Shown one piece after another: positions 1 to 7,958 of a stretch of 16,207 nt of DNA. Origin of the DNA: Opitutales bacterium (lineage in GTDB: Bacteria > Verrucomicrobiota > Verrucomicrobiia > Opitutales > Oceanipulchritudinaceae); the NCBI GenBank assembly GCA_007123395.1, contig SKLD01000523.1, positions 1-16,207 of the forward strand. The letters run 5' to 3'. Under the pieces are notes generated by a model. The model was given only the letters and a program-made list of their open reading frames with translations. It was not told where the DNA came from and made no database searches. The position numbers were made by a program, and so were the translations under genes. Within the stretch, counting starts at the first letter, position 1. Each line of letters opens with the position of its first letter.

Positions 1-449
1 CCCACTGTGTCATACGTCTTGTTGAACCACATCGTGTAGCGCTGGCGCAGCGTGCGCATGAACTCCGACACATTCCCCATGCGCGCGCGCAACCGCTCCC
101 GCAGCCGCTCCGCCGTCTCCGGCGGGTCGTGCGCCAGCGCGTGCGCCAGCCCCGCCGCGTCCAGCCCGCACCACATCGCCTTCGCACGACCGTAGAGCGC
201 GCGGAAACGACGCACCAGCTCCGCGTCGTCGCAGGACTTCGCCGCCGGGTCGATGCGCACGAGGATGTGGAAGTGGTTCTGCATACAGCAGTAGGTGATC
301 AGCTCCACCCCGCTGAAGTCCGCCGCGCGCCGCAGCGCCGCGACCCACACCTCGCGCTGCACATCCGCAAGCAACCGCCGCCGCTGCACCACACGCGCAA
401 TCAGATGATAAACACAAACTTTATCTGAGATGATTCTTATTTCGCCCAT
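1..449 (-). CDS. REP-associated tyrosine (Y1, IS200-like) transposase, partial
   Basis: This is the N-terminal 149 residues of a RAYT transposase; the C-terminus lies beyond the left edge. Reading the minus strand from the ATG at 449 gives MGEIRI, then a YHLIARVVQRRRLL strand and ITYCCMQNHFHILVRID, whose His59-Phe60-His61 is the HUH metal-binding motif of the Y1 family. The segment MRTLRQRYTMWFNKTYD near the edge matches the region just before the usual catalytic-tyrosine part. RAYTs are single-copy domesticated relatives of IS200/IS605 that act on REP palindromes. No Shine-Dalgarno sequence precedes the ATG, in keeping with low expression. It is a close relative of the gene at 15913, which shares the MGEIRI start and most core residues. 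The frame is open throughout. Family call is firm; activity is unknown because the tyrosine cannot be located with certainty. Confidence 0.88.
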   Translation of the reverse strand, partial: MGEIRIISDKVCVYHLIARVVQRRRLLADVQREVWVAALRRAADFSGVELITYCCMQNHFHILVRIDPAAKSCDDAELVRRFRALYGRAKAMWCGLDAAGLAHALAHDPPETAERLRERLRARMGNVSEFMRTLRQRYTMWFNKTYDTV

Positions 450-540
450 AGTATATATTTGTCGATTATTTTTAATCTGTGTATAGCTCAAAGATTAAAG
501 ACGAAGTTGCAAGCAAAATCGTAGGGGGAGCAGCTTTCGG
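405..540. other. AT-rich divergent intergenic region with short palindrome
   Basis: This stretch separates the left RAYT from the helicase operon and is visibly richer in A and T than the flanking coding DNA. It holds the perfect inverted repeat GATTATTTTTAATC at 464-477 (5-bp arms, TTTT centre) and must carry the promoters of the two diverging genes, but no convincing -35/-10 pair with 16-18 bp spacing was found. The palindrome could be an operator or a RAYT-related site; neither is shown by the sequence alone. Confidence 0.4.
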
Positions 541-569
541 GTGGGCTCGACAATTGGAATATGGACACT

Positions 570-573
570 GAGG
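570..573 (+). promoter_or_regulatory. Ribosome binding site of the Upf1-like helicase gene
   Basis: GAGG sits 7 bases before the ATG at 581. This spacing is ideal and supports ATG 581 over the in-frame ATG at 587 two codons later. Confidence 0.6.
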
Positions 574-580
574 ATGCGAA

Positions 581-2422
581 ATGATCATGGACACGTTGGC
601 AGACGGATCTTCGGGAACCGATGTTTGCCCCATCACGGACGGGGAGATGCGTGCTTTGGTGCAGAGGATCGGCGAGTTCATCCATCGCGAATGCGCGGAG
701 CAGCGGGCGGCGATGGTCCGGCAGTGGACGCGTCCCGTTCAGGAGCGTATCCGCTCGGGGCGTTGCATCGAGGGGTTACAGCTCGAAAAGGTGTTCAACG
801 ACGGGCGTGTGCGCTTTCGTGTTGCGGAGAATCCGTCCGAGTTCCGCGAGGGCGACCGCGTGCGGCTCAGTCTCGGCGATCCGGCAGAGCCCGTACTGGA
901 GGGCGACTTCTTCCGCGAAGACCTTGATTTTGTGGAGATCCTTGTGCGCAAACCCGCCGAGGCCAAGGCGCTGGCAACGGGGCCGTTCACCCTCGATCCC
1001 TCGTTCGTGGACTTGGAGAGTTTCTACCAACGCGCCCTCGCGGAGGTGCAAGCCTCGCAACGCGGGCGGGAGCGTATCCTTCCGTTGCTCTCCGGCGTGC
1101 GGGAACCTTCAATTGACGTGAATGAGGCGGAACGCGTCTACGAGCAGAGCCTTGCCGCCGGAATGGAGGATGCCCAGGCGGAGGCTATCGCGGCGGCATC
1201 CTGCACCGACCTCTGCCAACTGACGCAGGGTCCGCCCGGCACCGGCAAGACACGTGTCCTCGCCGAAGTGGTGCGCAACCGCGTGGCACGCGGCGAGCGT
1301 GTCCTCGTCACATCGTTCACGCACCGCGCCATCCACAACGCCCTCGCGGCGGTTGCGCGTGCCTGCCCGGAGACTCCCGACCTCTGCAAAATCGGCCCGC
1401 GTGTTAACGACCCGCAGCTTGTTTGCGACTCTTTTGAACGGTTTTCGGAGTCGCCGCTGGCGGAGAGCGGGCGCGGCTATATTGTAGGGGCGACGCCGTT
1501 CACGGCCTTCTCGCAGCGGATGGGCGGCGCGGAGTTCGACGCGGTTGTTTTCGACGAAGCGGGCCAGATCACGCTTCCGCTGGCGCTCTTGGCCATGCTC
1601 CGGGGCGAGGTCTACATCTTTATGGGCGACCATCGGCAACTGCCTCCGGTCCTCCTCTCCGTGGACCCGGGCGAAGCCGCCGACCAATCGATTTTCGGAC
1701 ACCTCCGCGGCAGAGGTTTCGACCACCGCCTCACCACGACCTTCCGCATGAACGCGGAGATCACGGCATGGCCCTCGCAAGAGTTCTACTTCGGTGAGTT
1801 GCAACCGCACCCGAGTGTCGCGGCCCGGCGCGCCGCCTATCCGGGCGGGGACGGCGCACCGGCGTGGGCGGGCGTTCTCGATGCCTCGGCACCCGTCGTC
1901 TTCGTGCGGCGAGAGTCCGACGGCGCTTGGAAGGAATCCCGGGCCGAAGCCGCGCTCATCGCAGACCTTGTGGAAGACCTTGTCCACCGGCGCGGGGTCC
2001 GTCCGGAGGAAATCGGCGTAGTCGTTCCCTACCGGCGGCAGGCGCGCTTCATCCGGCGGCGTTTGCGGGCGCGCACAACGCTCCGCGCCGCCGGGGGCGA
2101 GCCGGTCGTCGACACGGTGGAACGCATGCAGGGGCAGGAACGCGAGGTCATTATTGTCGGCCTCACGGCAGACGACCCGGAGTTCCTCGGATGGCAAATC
2201 CCCTTTATTCTCCAGCCCAACCGGATCAACGTTTGCTTCACCCGCGCGCGCTCCAAACTCATCGTCATCGGCAGCAGCAACCTTTTCCCGCCCGACGGCG
2301 CGTCGGACGATAGGCTCCGCACGGATGAAGCGAGGGAATGCCTCGAACGCCTACGGAGCTTCGCGCAGACCGCGCAGGTTATCGACCTCGCCGGAACCAC
2401 GAGCCCCGGAAGCGATGGCTGA
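581..2422 (+). CDS. Upf1/DNA2-like superfamily 1B helicase (AAA_11/AAA_12)
   Basis: A 613-residue ATP-driven nucleic-acid helicase of the Upf1-like group, with all core motifs present: Q-type segment around Gln199, Walker A GPPGTGKT at 217-224, motif II DEAG at 325-328, motif III GDHRQLPP at 349-356, motif IV TTFRMN at 386-391, motif V VDTVERMQGQE at 510-520 and motif VI NVCFTRAR at 550-557. Residues 1-190 hold a helical N-terminus and a probable beta-barrel/stalk insertion (about 60-125), as in Upf1-like enzymes; no nuclease or zinc domain is visible. Known members move 5' to 3' on RNA or DNA; the substrate here cannot be told. The stop codon overlaps the start of the next helicase gene by 8 bases (ATGGCTGA), so the two are almost certainly translated together. 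Start chosen for its GAGG site. Family certain, role unknown; DNA repair or phage defence are both possible. Confidence 0.92.
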   Translation: MIMDTLADGSSGTDVCPITDGEMRALVQRIGEFIHRECAEQRAAMVRQWTRPVQERIRSGRCIEGLQLEKVFNDGRVRFRVAENPSEFREGDRVRLSLGDPAEPVLEGDFFREDLDFVEILVRKPAEAKALATGPFTLDPSFVDLESFYQRALAEVQASQRGRERILPLLSGVREPSIDVNEAERVYEQSLAAGMEDAQAEAIAAASCTDLCQLTQGPPGTGKTRVLAEVVRNRVARGERVLVTSFTHRAIHNALAAVARACPETPDLCKIGPRVNDPQLVCDSFERFSESPLAESGRGYIVGATPFTAFSQRMGGAEFDAVVFDEAGQITLPLALLAMLRGEVYIFMGDHRQLPPVLLSVDPGEAADQSIFGHLRGRGFDHRLTTTFRMNAEITAWPSQEFYFGELQPHPSVAARRAAYPGGDGAPAWAGVLDASAPVVFVRRESDGAWKESRAEAALIADLVEDLVHRRGVRPEEIGVVVPYRRQARFIRRRLRARTTLRAAGGEPVVDTVERMQGQEREVIIVGLTADDPEFLGWQIPFILQPNRINVCFTRARSKLIVIGSSNLFPPDGASDDRLRTDEARECLERLRSFAQTAQVIDLAGTTSPGSDG

Positions 2423-4469
2423 GATCCTGCCGCCGTCGCCCGTGGGCAAAGTATCGCCCGAAGTCCTCAAAGTCTTCCGCCGACTCAAAGCCATTCCGGG
2501 GGACGACTTCCGCTGCCGGTTCGCCCTGCCCTTCGACAACACGCGCCGCCCCGAGTTCTTCGTCATCTACCGCGACTGTTTCGCTTTCGTCATCGCCGTA
2601 TCCACTATCACGGCATGGATGGCTGAGGACATTGTGCAGGGCTCGTTCACGCGGTTGCTGCTCGGCGCGGAAAACCCGCTGACACCGGAAACCTTCGGGG
2701 TGGATGAGGAAGAAACACTCGTTTCCTTCGCCGACATCCTTGCCGCAGAGGGCGACGGGCGCGCGGCCGTCCCGCCGTCTTGCCGGGTAATCGCCTTTCC
2801 CAACGTCCCCCAGGCGCTGCTCGACCGCATCCGCCAAGCGCGCGGCGGAGCGGACTGTGTCTACCTCGGATCGGACCGGATGCAAGGCGAGGGCCTCGGC
2901 ATTGCCCTCGCGGAGATGGCGCGGACGCCTCTCGGGCCTGATACCATCGAGTCGATCCGCCGCGAATTTTCACCTGAAATTGTCATACCGGGGAGTTTCA
3001 CTCCGGCACGGCGCAAGGTGCGCGCAACCGGCGCCGCATTGACGGAGTACCTCCTCGACTACAAACAGGAGGCGGCGGTGAAAAGCGACCTTGCCCTCAC
3101 CGAAGAGGGTCAGCAGGCGACCGCCGCGCCCGAGGCTGCGCTCCGGCTCATTACCGGCGTCGCGGGCAGCGGCAAGTCGCTCGTCCTCCTCCACCGCGCC
3201 GCCCTGCATGCCCGCGTCCACCCAGACCGCTGCCGCCTTATCCTGACACACAATATCCCGCTCATCCACGAACTCGCCCGACGGCATAGTCTTCTCATCG
3301 AAGATGCAAACACGACTTGTATCCACTTTATGAAGTGGTGCCACGGTCTCCTTCCCCGGCGCCCCGACCGTATCCTCAAACGGTATGAGCAGGAAGACCT
3401 CGTGCGCGCCCTTGCCGCCGCGAACCACTCCGTGCGCGGCCTTCCCCTGCATTTCCTGATCGAGGAAATCGAGTGGATCAAGGACTACGGCGTCGGCTCC
3501 CTCGACCGCTACCTGCGCGCCCGCCGGGCGGGCCGGGGCCGCCCGCTGGCCGAGCACCAGCGCCGCGCCGTATGGCGCCTGTTTTCCGACTACGAGGCCG
3601 CACTCGCAAAGAGGGACGCAAACGACTGGCCCGGACTCGCTCTGCGCCTGCTGCAAGCGGTGGAAACGGAGACCGTCACCCTGCCGCGCTACGACGCGGT
3701 ATTCGTGGACGAAGCACAGTTTTTCGCTCCGGTGTGGCTCAGGATCGTCCGCCGCCTTGTCGCCGCCGCCGGTGCCGAACTCGTGCTCGCCGCCGATCCC
3801 ACACAAGGCTTTCTGAAACGGCGGGAGAGCTGGAGCGCCTCCGGGCTCGAGGTGCGCGGCCGCACGACAAGGCTCGAACGTGCCTACCGCAACACCCGCG
3901 CCATCCTCGACTTCGCGACCGCCTTCTACTCCGCGCGCCTGCCCGATGACGACGAAGAGGTCAATCTGCCTACGGGAGAGGCCGTTATGGAACTGCCGCC
4001 CGGCTCGGCACCCGTTGTCCTTGCCTCATCCTCGCGGCAGGACGAAATACTGCGCACGGCAAACGAAATCCGGCGTCTCATCGCGGAAGGCGCGGCACCG
4101 GGCGACATCCTCGTGATTCACTGTGAAAGCGCGCACATCGAACCCCTCCTCGAACGCTTCAACGCCGGGAGCGGGACCGTTCCCGCCTCCCACGCCCAGC
4201 GCGAACCGCGCCTCGGCACGGTGCGAGTCTGTTCGATCAACGCGTGCACGGGCATCGAAGCGCCGGTGGTCTTTGTCCTCGGCATCGACGCGCTGCTCGA
4301 GTGCGAAGCCGCCCCGGTCCTTGATGCCGACGAGCGGCTCGACCTCGTGCGCGACAACACCCGGCGCCTCTACGTCGCCTTTACCCGCGCGGTGGCCCGC
4401 CTCGTCCTTTTCTCCAACCGCGCCGATCTTTTCGGTACGTCCGCGCCGTATCCCGTTCCCGGCGATTGA
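2415..4469 (+). CDS. UvrD/Rep-like superfamily 1A helicase with degenerate nuclease-like N-terminal domain
   Basis: A 684-residue protein. The helicase core starts near residue 210: KQ at 217-218 (Q motif), Walker A GVAGSGKS at 248-255, DEAQ at 432-435, ADPTQ at 460-464 (motif III), RAYRNT at 489-494 (motif IV), VRVCSINACTGIEA at about 604-616 (motif V) and RRLYVAFTRA at 650-659 (motif VI). All residues needed for ATP hydrolysis look intact. This core resembles helicases with an N-terminal NERD nuclease domain. Residues 15-200 fill that position; PEFFVIYRDCFAFVIAVST (46-64) lines up with the usual acidic strand-turn-ExK pattern, but the ExK is replaced by AVS, so a catalytically dead nuclease fold is my inference. 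The frame is open upstream of ATG 2415, but that part overlaps the previous gene; ATG 2415 gives the 8-base coupling overlap. UvrD-like enzymes move 3' to 5'. Its partner is the upstream helicase. Confidence 0.9.
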   Translation: MAEILPPSPVGKVSPEVLKVFRRLKAIPGDDFRCRFALPFDNTRRPEFFVIYRDCFAFVIAVSTITAWMAEDIVQGSFTRLLLGAENPLTPETFGVDEEETLVSFADILAAEGDGRAAVPPSCRVIAFPNVPQALLDRIRQARGGADCVYLGSDRMQGEGLGIALAEMARTPLGPDTIESIRREFSPEIVIPGSFTPARRKVRATGAALTEYLLDYKQEAAVKSDLALTEEGQQATAAPEAALRLITGVAGSGKSLVLLHRAALHARVHPDRCRLILTHNIPLIHELARRHSLLIEDANTTCIHFMKWCHGLLPRRPDRILKRYEQEDLVRALAAANHSVRGLPLHFLIEEIEWIKDYGVGSLDRYLRARRAGRGRPLAEHQRRAVWRLFSDYEAALAKRDANDWPGLALRLLQAVETETVTLPRYDAVFVDEAQFFAPVWLRIVRRLVAAAGAELVLAADPTQGFLKRRESWSASGLEVRGRTTRLERAYRNTRAILDFATAFYSARLPDDDEEVNLPTGEAVMELPPGSAPVVLASSSRQDEILRTANEIRRLIAEGAAPGDILVIHCESAHIEPLLERFNAGSGTVPASHAQREPRLGTVRVCSINACTGIEAPVVFVLGIDALLECEAAPVLDADERLDLVRDNTRRLYVAFTRAVARLVLFSNRADLFGTSAPYPVPGD

Positions 4470-4592
4470 GTCTATCCAAGGCCATACCTTTCTGAAGTAT
4501 TGCCGACGGAGCGAGGCTTGTTCATTCGCCGGGCGCCAACTGCGCGCCAGCGGAGGGTTGCGGTAACGGCGGGATGAAGTGAATCCGGCCGG

Positions 4593-5522
4593 TCACGCCC
4601 GCGGGTGGGCTTTTTGGTGGGCTTCCTTCAGGCGGCGGATGCCGACGTGGGTATAAACCTGCGTGGAGGAGAGGGAGGCGTGGCCGAGGAGTTCCTGTAC
4701 GGCGCGGAGGTCGGCGCCGGCGTTGAGGAGGTGGGTGGCGAAGGAGTGGCGGAGTTTATGCGGGGTGAGGTTGGCGGGAAGCCCGGCGAGGGCGAGGTAG
4801 CGCTTCATGCGGCGCTGCACCCATGCGGCGGAGACGGGGCGGCCGTCGACGGCGGGAAGGACGGGTTCCGCCGCAGGCGGGCGCCTTCCGGCGGCGCTAT
4901 CGCGGAGGAGGGCCTGCGCGACCATTCCAAGGGGCACCAGCCTTTCCTTGCCGCCTTTACCGAGGATGCGCGCGACGCCTGAACGGATGTCGACGCACCC
5001 CCATGTCAGCCCGACAAGTTCGCTGACGCGAAGGCCGCCGCCGTAGAGAAGTTCGAAGGCAAGCTGGTCCCGCAAGGCTTCGGAGCGGTCGATCTCTCCG
5101 CTCCTGAGCTGCCGCAGGGGCTCTTCGAGAAAGCGTCGGGCCTGCGCCTCGGTGAGAAAGACAGGCAGCGGGCGGCTGAGGCGCGGCAGTGCGACACCGG
5201 CAAAGGGGTTGCGGGAAACCCGCCCGCGCTGAAGGAGAAAGCGGTAAAAGCGACGCAAAGCGGAGGCGTGCAGGTGGACAGTCCGCTTGCCGCGGCCGGA
5301 GCGCTGTAACTCGATGAGGTGGGAGCGCACCATGCGGTCGTCGGCTTCCGCGAAATCGACCGCCATCCCCGCACGACCGCCGCGCAACGTGTCGGCCCAC
5401 GCGACGAGGGCCTGCCGGTAGTTGCGAATGGTGTAAGCCGAGTAGCGCCGTTCGCGCGCGAGGTAGTCGAGAAACTCGATTATTGCGGAAGGGGCGTCTT
5501 CCTCGCGCGGTGTTTCTTCCAT
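4593..5522 (-). CDS. xerC: Tyrosine recombinase XerC/XerD family
   Basis: A 309-residue site-specific recombinase of the length typical of XerC/XerD, which resolve chromosome dimers at dif near the division septum. The N-terminal SAM-like core-binding domain spans about 10-110. The catalytic set is complete: Arg165 (GGGLRVSEL), Lys189 in the GKGGKER hairpin, His255 and Arg258 (PHKLRHSFATHLL), His281 (LLGHASLSSTQ) and the nucleophile Tyr290 (VYTHV). The ATG at 5522 has a strong GGAGG six bases upstream. It is the last gene of sppA-sufT-xerC, 30 bases after sufT, so it is probably cotranscribed. Whether it is XerC or XerD cannot be settled from sequence; the compact size, housekeeping neighbours and lack of phage genes argue against an island integrase. 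Confidence 0.9.
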   Translation of the reverse strand: MEETPREEDAPSAIIEFLDYLARERRYSAYTIRNYRQALVAWADTLRGGRAGMAVDFAEADDRMVRSHLIELQRSGRGKRTVHLHASALRRFYRFLLQRGRVSRNPFAGVALPRLSRPLPVFLTEAQARRFLEEPLRQLRSGEIDRSEALRDQLAFELLYGGGLRVSELVGLTWGCVDIRSGVARILGKGGKERLVPLGMVAQALLRDSAAGRRPPAAEPVLPAVDGRPVSAAWVQRRMKRYLALAGLPANLTPHKLRHSFATHLLNAGADLRAVQELLGHASLSSTQVYTHVGIRRLKEAHQKAHPRA

Positions 5523-5527
5523 CTTCC

Positions 5528-5534
5528 GCCTCCG
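5528..5534 (-). promoter_or_regulatory. Ribosome binding site of xerC
   Basis: On the minus strand CGGAGG lies about six bases before the ATG at 5522, a near-consensus Shine-Dalgarno site that fixes the start of the recombinase gene and shows it can be translated independently of sufT. Confidence 0.65.
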
Positions 5535-5552
5535 ATGACGCCTACGGGCGGC

Positions 5553-6110
5553 TCAGTCGAGTCCGAGGATTTTCCGTCCCTCCGGCGAAATCATGTGCGG
5601 GGTCCACTGGGGATCCCACACGATCTCAACATTAGCCGCCGCCACCTGGGGCAGTGCCTCGAGGCGGCTGCGGGCGTCTGCCGCGATCGTGGGCCCCATA
5701 CCGCAGCCCGTCGCCGTGAGCGTCATACGCACATCGACATCGTGACGGCCGTCTTCACGGGGTTCGCTGCGGAGATCGTAGATCAAACCGAGATCGACGA
5801 TATTCACGGGAATCTCCGGGTCGAAGCACTGCCGCAGTGCGGCCCAGAGCTTTTCCTCGCTCAAGGGTCCGTCATCATCGGCCCCGCTCCGATCATCGTC
5901 GGCGGCGCCAACAGCGGCGGCCACTTCCGGACCGAGGGCGGCAAGGTGCTCGCGGGCAATGCGGTAGAGACCGGTGGCGTCGCGGAGTGTGACCGATCCG
6001 CCCAGCGCCTGGGCGAGGTGGTAAGTGCCGCCGGCGGGCAATTCGACAGCGTCACCGGCGGGAATGCGCGTGGCCGGACACGTTGCCTGCAATGTAATTT
6101 CCTGAGCCAT
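5553..6110 (-). CDS. sufT: Fe-S cluster assembly protein SufT (MIP18/DUF59 family)
   Basis: A 185-residue protein matching SufT in length and layout. Residues 12-65 resemble the SufT-specific N-terminal part (IPAGDAVELPAGGTYHLAQALGGSVTL...). Residues 85-185 are the MIP18 domain: CFDPEIPVNIVDLGLIYD at 95-112, the conserved cysteine Cys136 in TGCGMGP, and a closing WDPQWTPHMISPEGRKILG. Family members help deliver or mature Fe-S clusters on target proteins in the cytoplasm. An acidic, low-complexity stretch (about 67-82, DDDRSGADDDG) links the two parts. ATG 6110 is preferred over an in-frame GTG at 6128; a weak AGGG lies just before it. The gene follows sppA by 27 bases and precedes xerC by 30, suggesting one operon. 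No other suf genes are in view. Confidence 0.88.
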   Translation of the reverse strand: MAQEITLQATCPATRIPAGDAVELPAGGTYHLAQALGGSVTLRDATGLYRIAREHLAALGPEVAAAVGAADDDRSGADDDGPLSEEKLWAALRQCFDPEIPVNIVDLGLIYDLRSEPREDGRHDVDVRMTLTATGCGMGPTIAADARSRLEALPQVAAANVEIVWDPQWTPHMISPEGRKILGLD

Positions 6111-6137
6111 TGCCCTACTCTTGCGCACGCCCGCCGA

Positions 6138-7958
6138 CTAGTCAACGCGGACAAACCGCGGATCGAGGGCATAGAGGCCGCGCGGATCATCGAGCTGCCG
6201 GAAAAACCCGAGCCGCGCCTCCAAGGCCCGCAACTCACGTGACACCGGATCACGCCCGCCGAAGACCCGCGGGTGCCATGACGCCCCGGGCGAGAGAAGT
6301 TCGGCCACGATATCCTCGAACGTCCGGCGTCCGGGCCGCTCATCGATCACAAAATCGTCGCCGATCCCGGCCCGGTCTGCCGCGAAGGCAATGGCATCCT
6401 GCAGGGAGCCGGAGCGGTCGGCGAGACCGATGTCGAGCGCGGCACCGCCCATCCAAACACGCCCCTTGGCTACGTCGCGGGCGGCGTCCGCATCCATTCC
6501 GCGCCCCTCCGCAACAAGGGAGACAAACTGCTCGTAGGCCTGATCAATCCAGCGGTTGAGCAGGGCCATCTCCGCCTCGGTCTTGGCGCGGACGGGACTA
6601 AAGGTGGCGGAGAGCGGTCCTGTCGCGATCCGATCAGCGCGGATCTCGAGGTTCTCCAGAAGTTCCTCGAGGACGGGCATCACGAAAGCCACGCCGATGG
6701 ATCCCGTGATCGTTGTGTCGGCCGTGAAGATCGTATCCGCGCGCGCCGAAATCCAATAACCGCCGCTCGTGGCATAGCCCCCGAGGCTCACGACGACCGG
6801 CTTCTCGCGGTTGGTGCGTTCGACCTCGCGGGCGATCTTCTCCGAACCGTGGACACCGCCGCCGGGGCTATTCACCCGCAGGACGACGGCTTTCACCGAG
6901 TCGTCACGACGGGCGTCGCGAATGAGCCGTGCGATGCGGTCGCCCCCGACCTGCCCCGGCCCGCCGCGCCCGTCCGCGATTATGCCTTCGGCGTAGATCA
7001 CCGCGACGGTGTTCTCGCTGCGCTTTTCCCGCCGTCCGGAAGCGGCGGGCGCGTCGAGGTAGTCTGCAATACTTATCTGCGTGAAAGATTCCGCTTTGGC
7101 GTCGAAACCGGCGAACTCGATGAGTTTGTCGAGCAACTCGTCGAAATGGGCCTCACCGTCGATCCAGCCGTTCTCGAGGAGCAGCGGGGCACTGAGGATG
7201 CCCGCCTCGTCCGCCATTCGGCGCACATCGGCCTCCGCAAGGCCCCGCGCCCCGGCGATTCCGCTCACGTAATGCCCCCAGAGCGCGTCGATGATCTCAG
7301 TGAACTGCTCACGGCTCTCATCGCTCATCGAGCCGGAGCCGATCATCTCCCAGACCGTCTTGTATTCCTCGCGGTAGAGCGCCAGCGGCTCGACGCCAAA
7401 GCGCCGCAGAAAATCACCGAAATGCATCTGGTCCAACCCGATACCCAGAAACCGCAGTTCGCCGAGCGGATGCATAAGGACGGTGTCCGCCGCGGACTTA
7501 ATATAAAAATCCGCCGCGCCGTCGACATCGACATAGGCGTAGACGGGTTTGCCGGCCTCACGCACGCGCTCAAGAGCCTCGCGCACGTCGCGCAGCGCAA
7601 CCGTGGTCGTGCCATAGCCTTCCGCCTTGAGGTTACCGCGCACGAGCACGCCCTTGACGCGCGGATCCTCCGCCGCCCGCTCAAGGCCGCGGACGAGCCG
7701 CAGGAGCGGAATCTGCCTCGTCACGGTGCCTCCCAGCAGGCCCTGCACCTTTGCCAGCGGATCATCGGCCTCGGGCGAGTCCGGGATACTCATGTCGAGA
7801 TTGAGGACGAGCACCGAGCCCTCCTTTACGACGACCGGCTTCGGGGAAAAGAGGGCGCCGAGCGCCGCGATGGAGACAAAAATGAAGACAACGAAGAGGC
7901 CGAGGGCCACGCCGAAGGCAGCCAGCCAAACGAGGACTTTGCGGATGAAAGATACCAT
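6138..7958 (-). CDS. sppA: Signal peptide peptidase SppA, 67K type
   Basis: A 606-residue membrane serine protease that degrades cleaved signal peptides. Residues 8-37 form a long hydrophobic segment (one membrane helix or uncleaved signal anchor), followed by two tandem SppA/S49 domains as in the 67-kDa type. Ser398 in GGYATSGGYW is the nucleophile of the second domain, and Lys200 in YREEYKTVWE sits where the general-base lysine of the first domain is expected, so the Ser-Lys dyad is intact. RVNSPGGGVHGSEKI at about 361-375 is the oxyanion-hole motif. The frame stays open upstream to a TTG at 8018, but ATG 7958, preceded by CAGGGG and directly followed by the hydrophobic anchor, is the better start. 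It heads the sppA-sufT-xerC group and diverges from the coiled-coil gene at 8096. Confidence 0.92.
   Translation of the reverse strand: MVSFIRKVLVWLAAFGVALGLFVVFIFVSIAALGALFSPKPVVVKEGSVLVLNLDMSIPDSPEADDPLAKVQGLLGGTVTRQIPLLRLVRGLERAAEDPRVKGVLVRGNLKAEGYGTTTVALRDVREALERVREAGKPVYAYVDVDGAADFYIKSAADTVLMHPLGELRFLGIGLDQMHFGDFLRRFGVEPLALYREEYKTVWEMIGSGSMSDESREQFTEIIDALWGHYVSGIAGARGLAEADVRRMADEAGILSAPLLLENGWIDGEAHFDELLDKLIEFAGFDAKAESFTQISIADYLDAPAASGRREKRSENTVAVIYAEGIIADGRGGPGQVGGDRIARLIRDARRDDSVKAVVLRVNSPGGGVHGSEKIAREVERTNREKPVVVSLGGYATSGGYWISARADTIFTADTTITGSIGVAFVMPVLEELLENLEIRADRIATGPLSATFSPVRAKTEAEMALLNRWIDQAYEQFVSLVAEGRGMDADAARDVAKGRVWMGGAALDIGLADRSGSLQDAIAFAADRAGIGDDFVIDERPGRRTFEDIVAELLSPGASWHPRVFGGRDPVSRELRALEARLGFFRQLDDPRGLYALDPRFVRVD

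Noticed and set aside
10..417. Minus-strand open frame at the left edge in a frame different from the RAYT
   Set aside because: It is a low-complexity Ala/Arg/Gly shadow; the RAYT frame from ATG 449 gives the HUH motif and clear family similarity.
1109..2197. 362-codon minus-strand frame inside the Upf1-like helicase gene
   Set aside because: Antisense shadow caused by high GC; no domain, and the plus strand encodes an intact helicase.
2154..2414. Upstream extension of the UvrD-like helicase
   Set aside because: It would overlap the first helicase by over 260 bases and is Ser/Arg/Thr-rich; ATG 2415 gives a standard coupling overlap.
4470..4592. Possible terminator or small gene between the helicase and xerC genes
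   Set aside because: Only a weak GGCGC/GCGCC pairing without a T tract and no frame with a start and ribosome binding site.
4593..5522. Xer-like recombinase as the integrase of a mobile island holding the helicases
   Set aside because: It has Xer length, sits in an operon with sppA and sufT, and no attachment repeats or tRNA gene are visible nearby.
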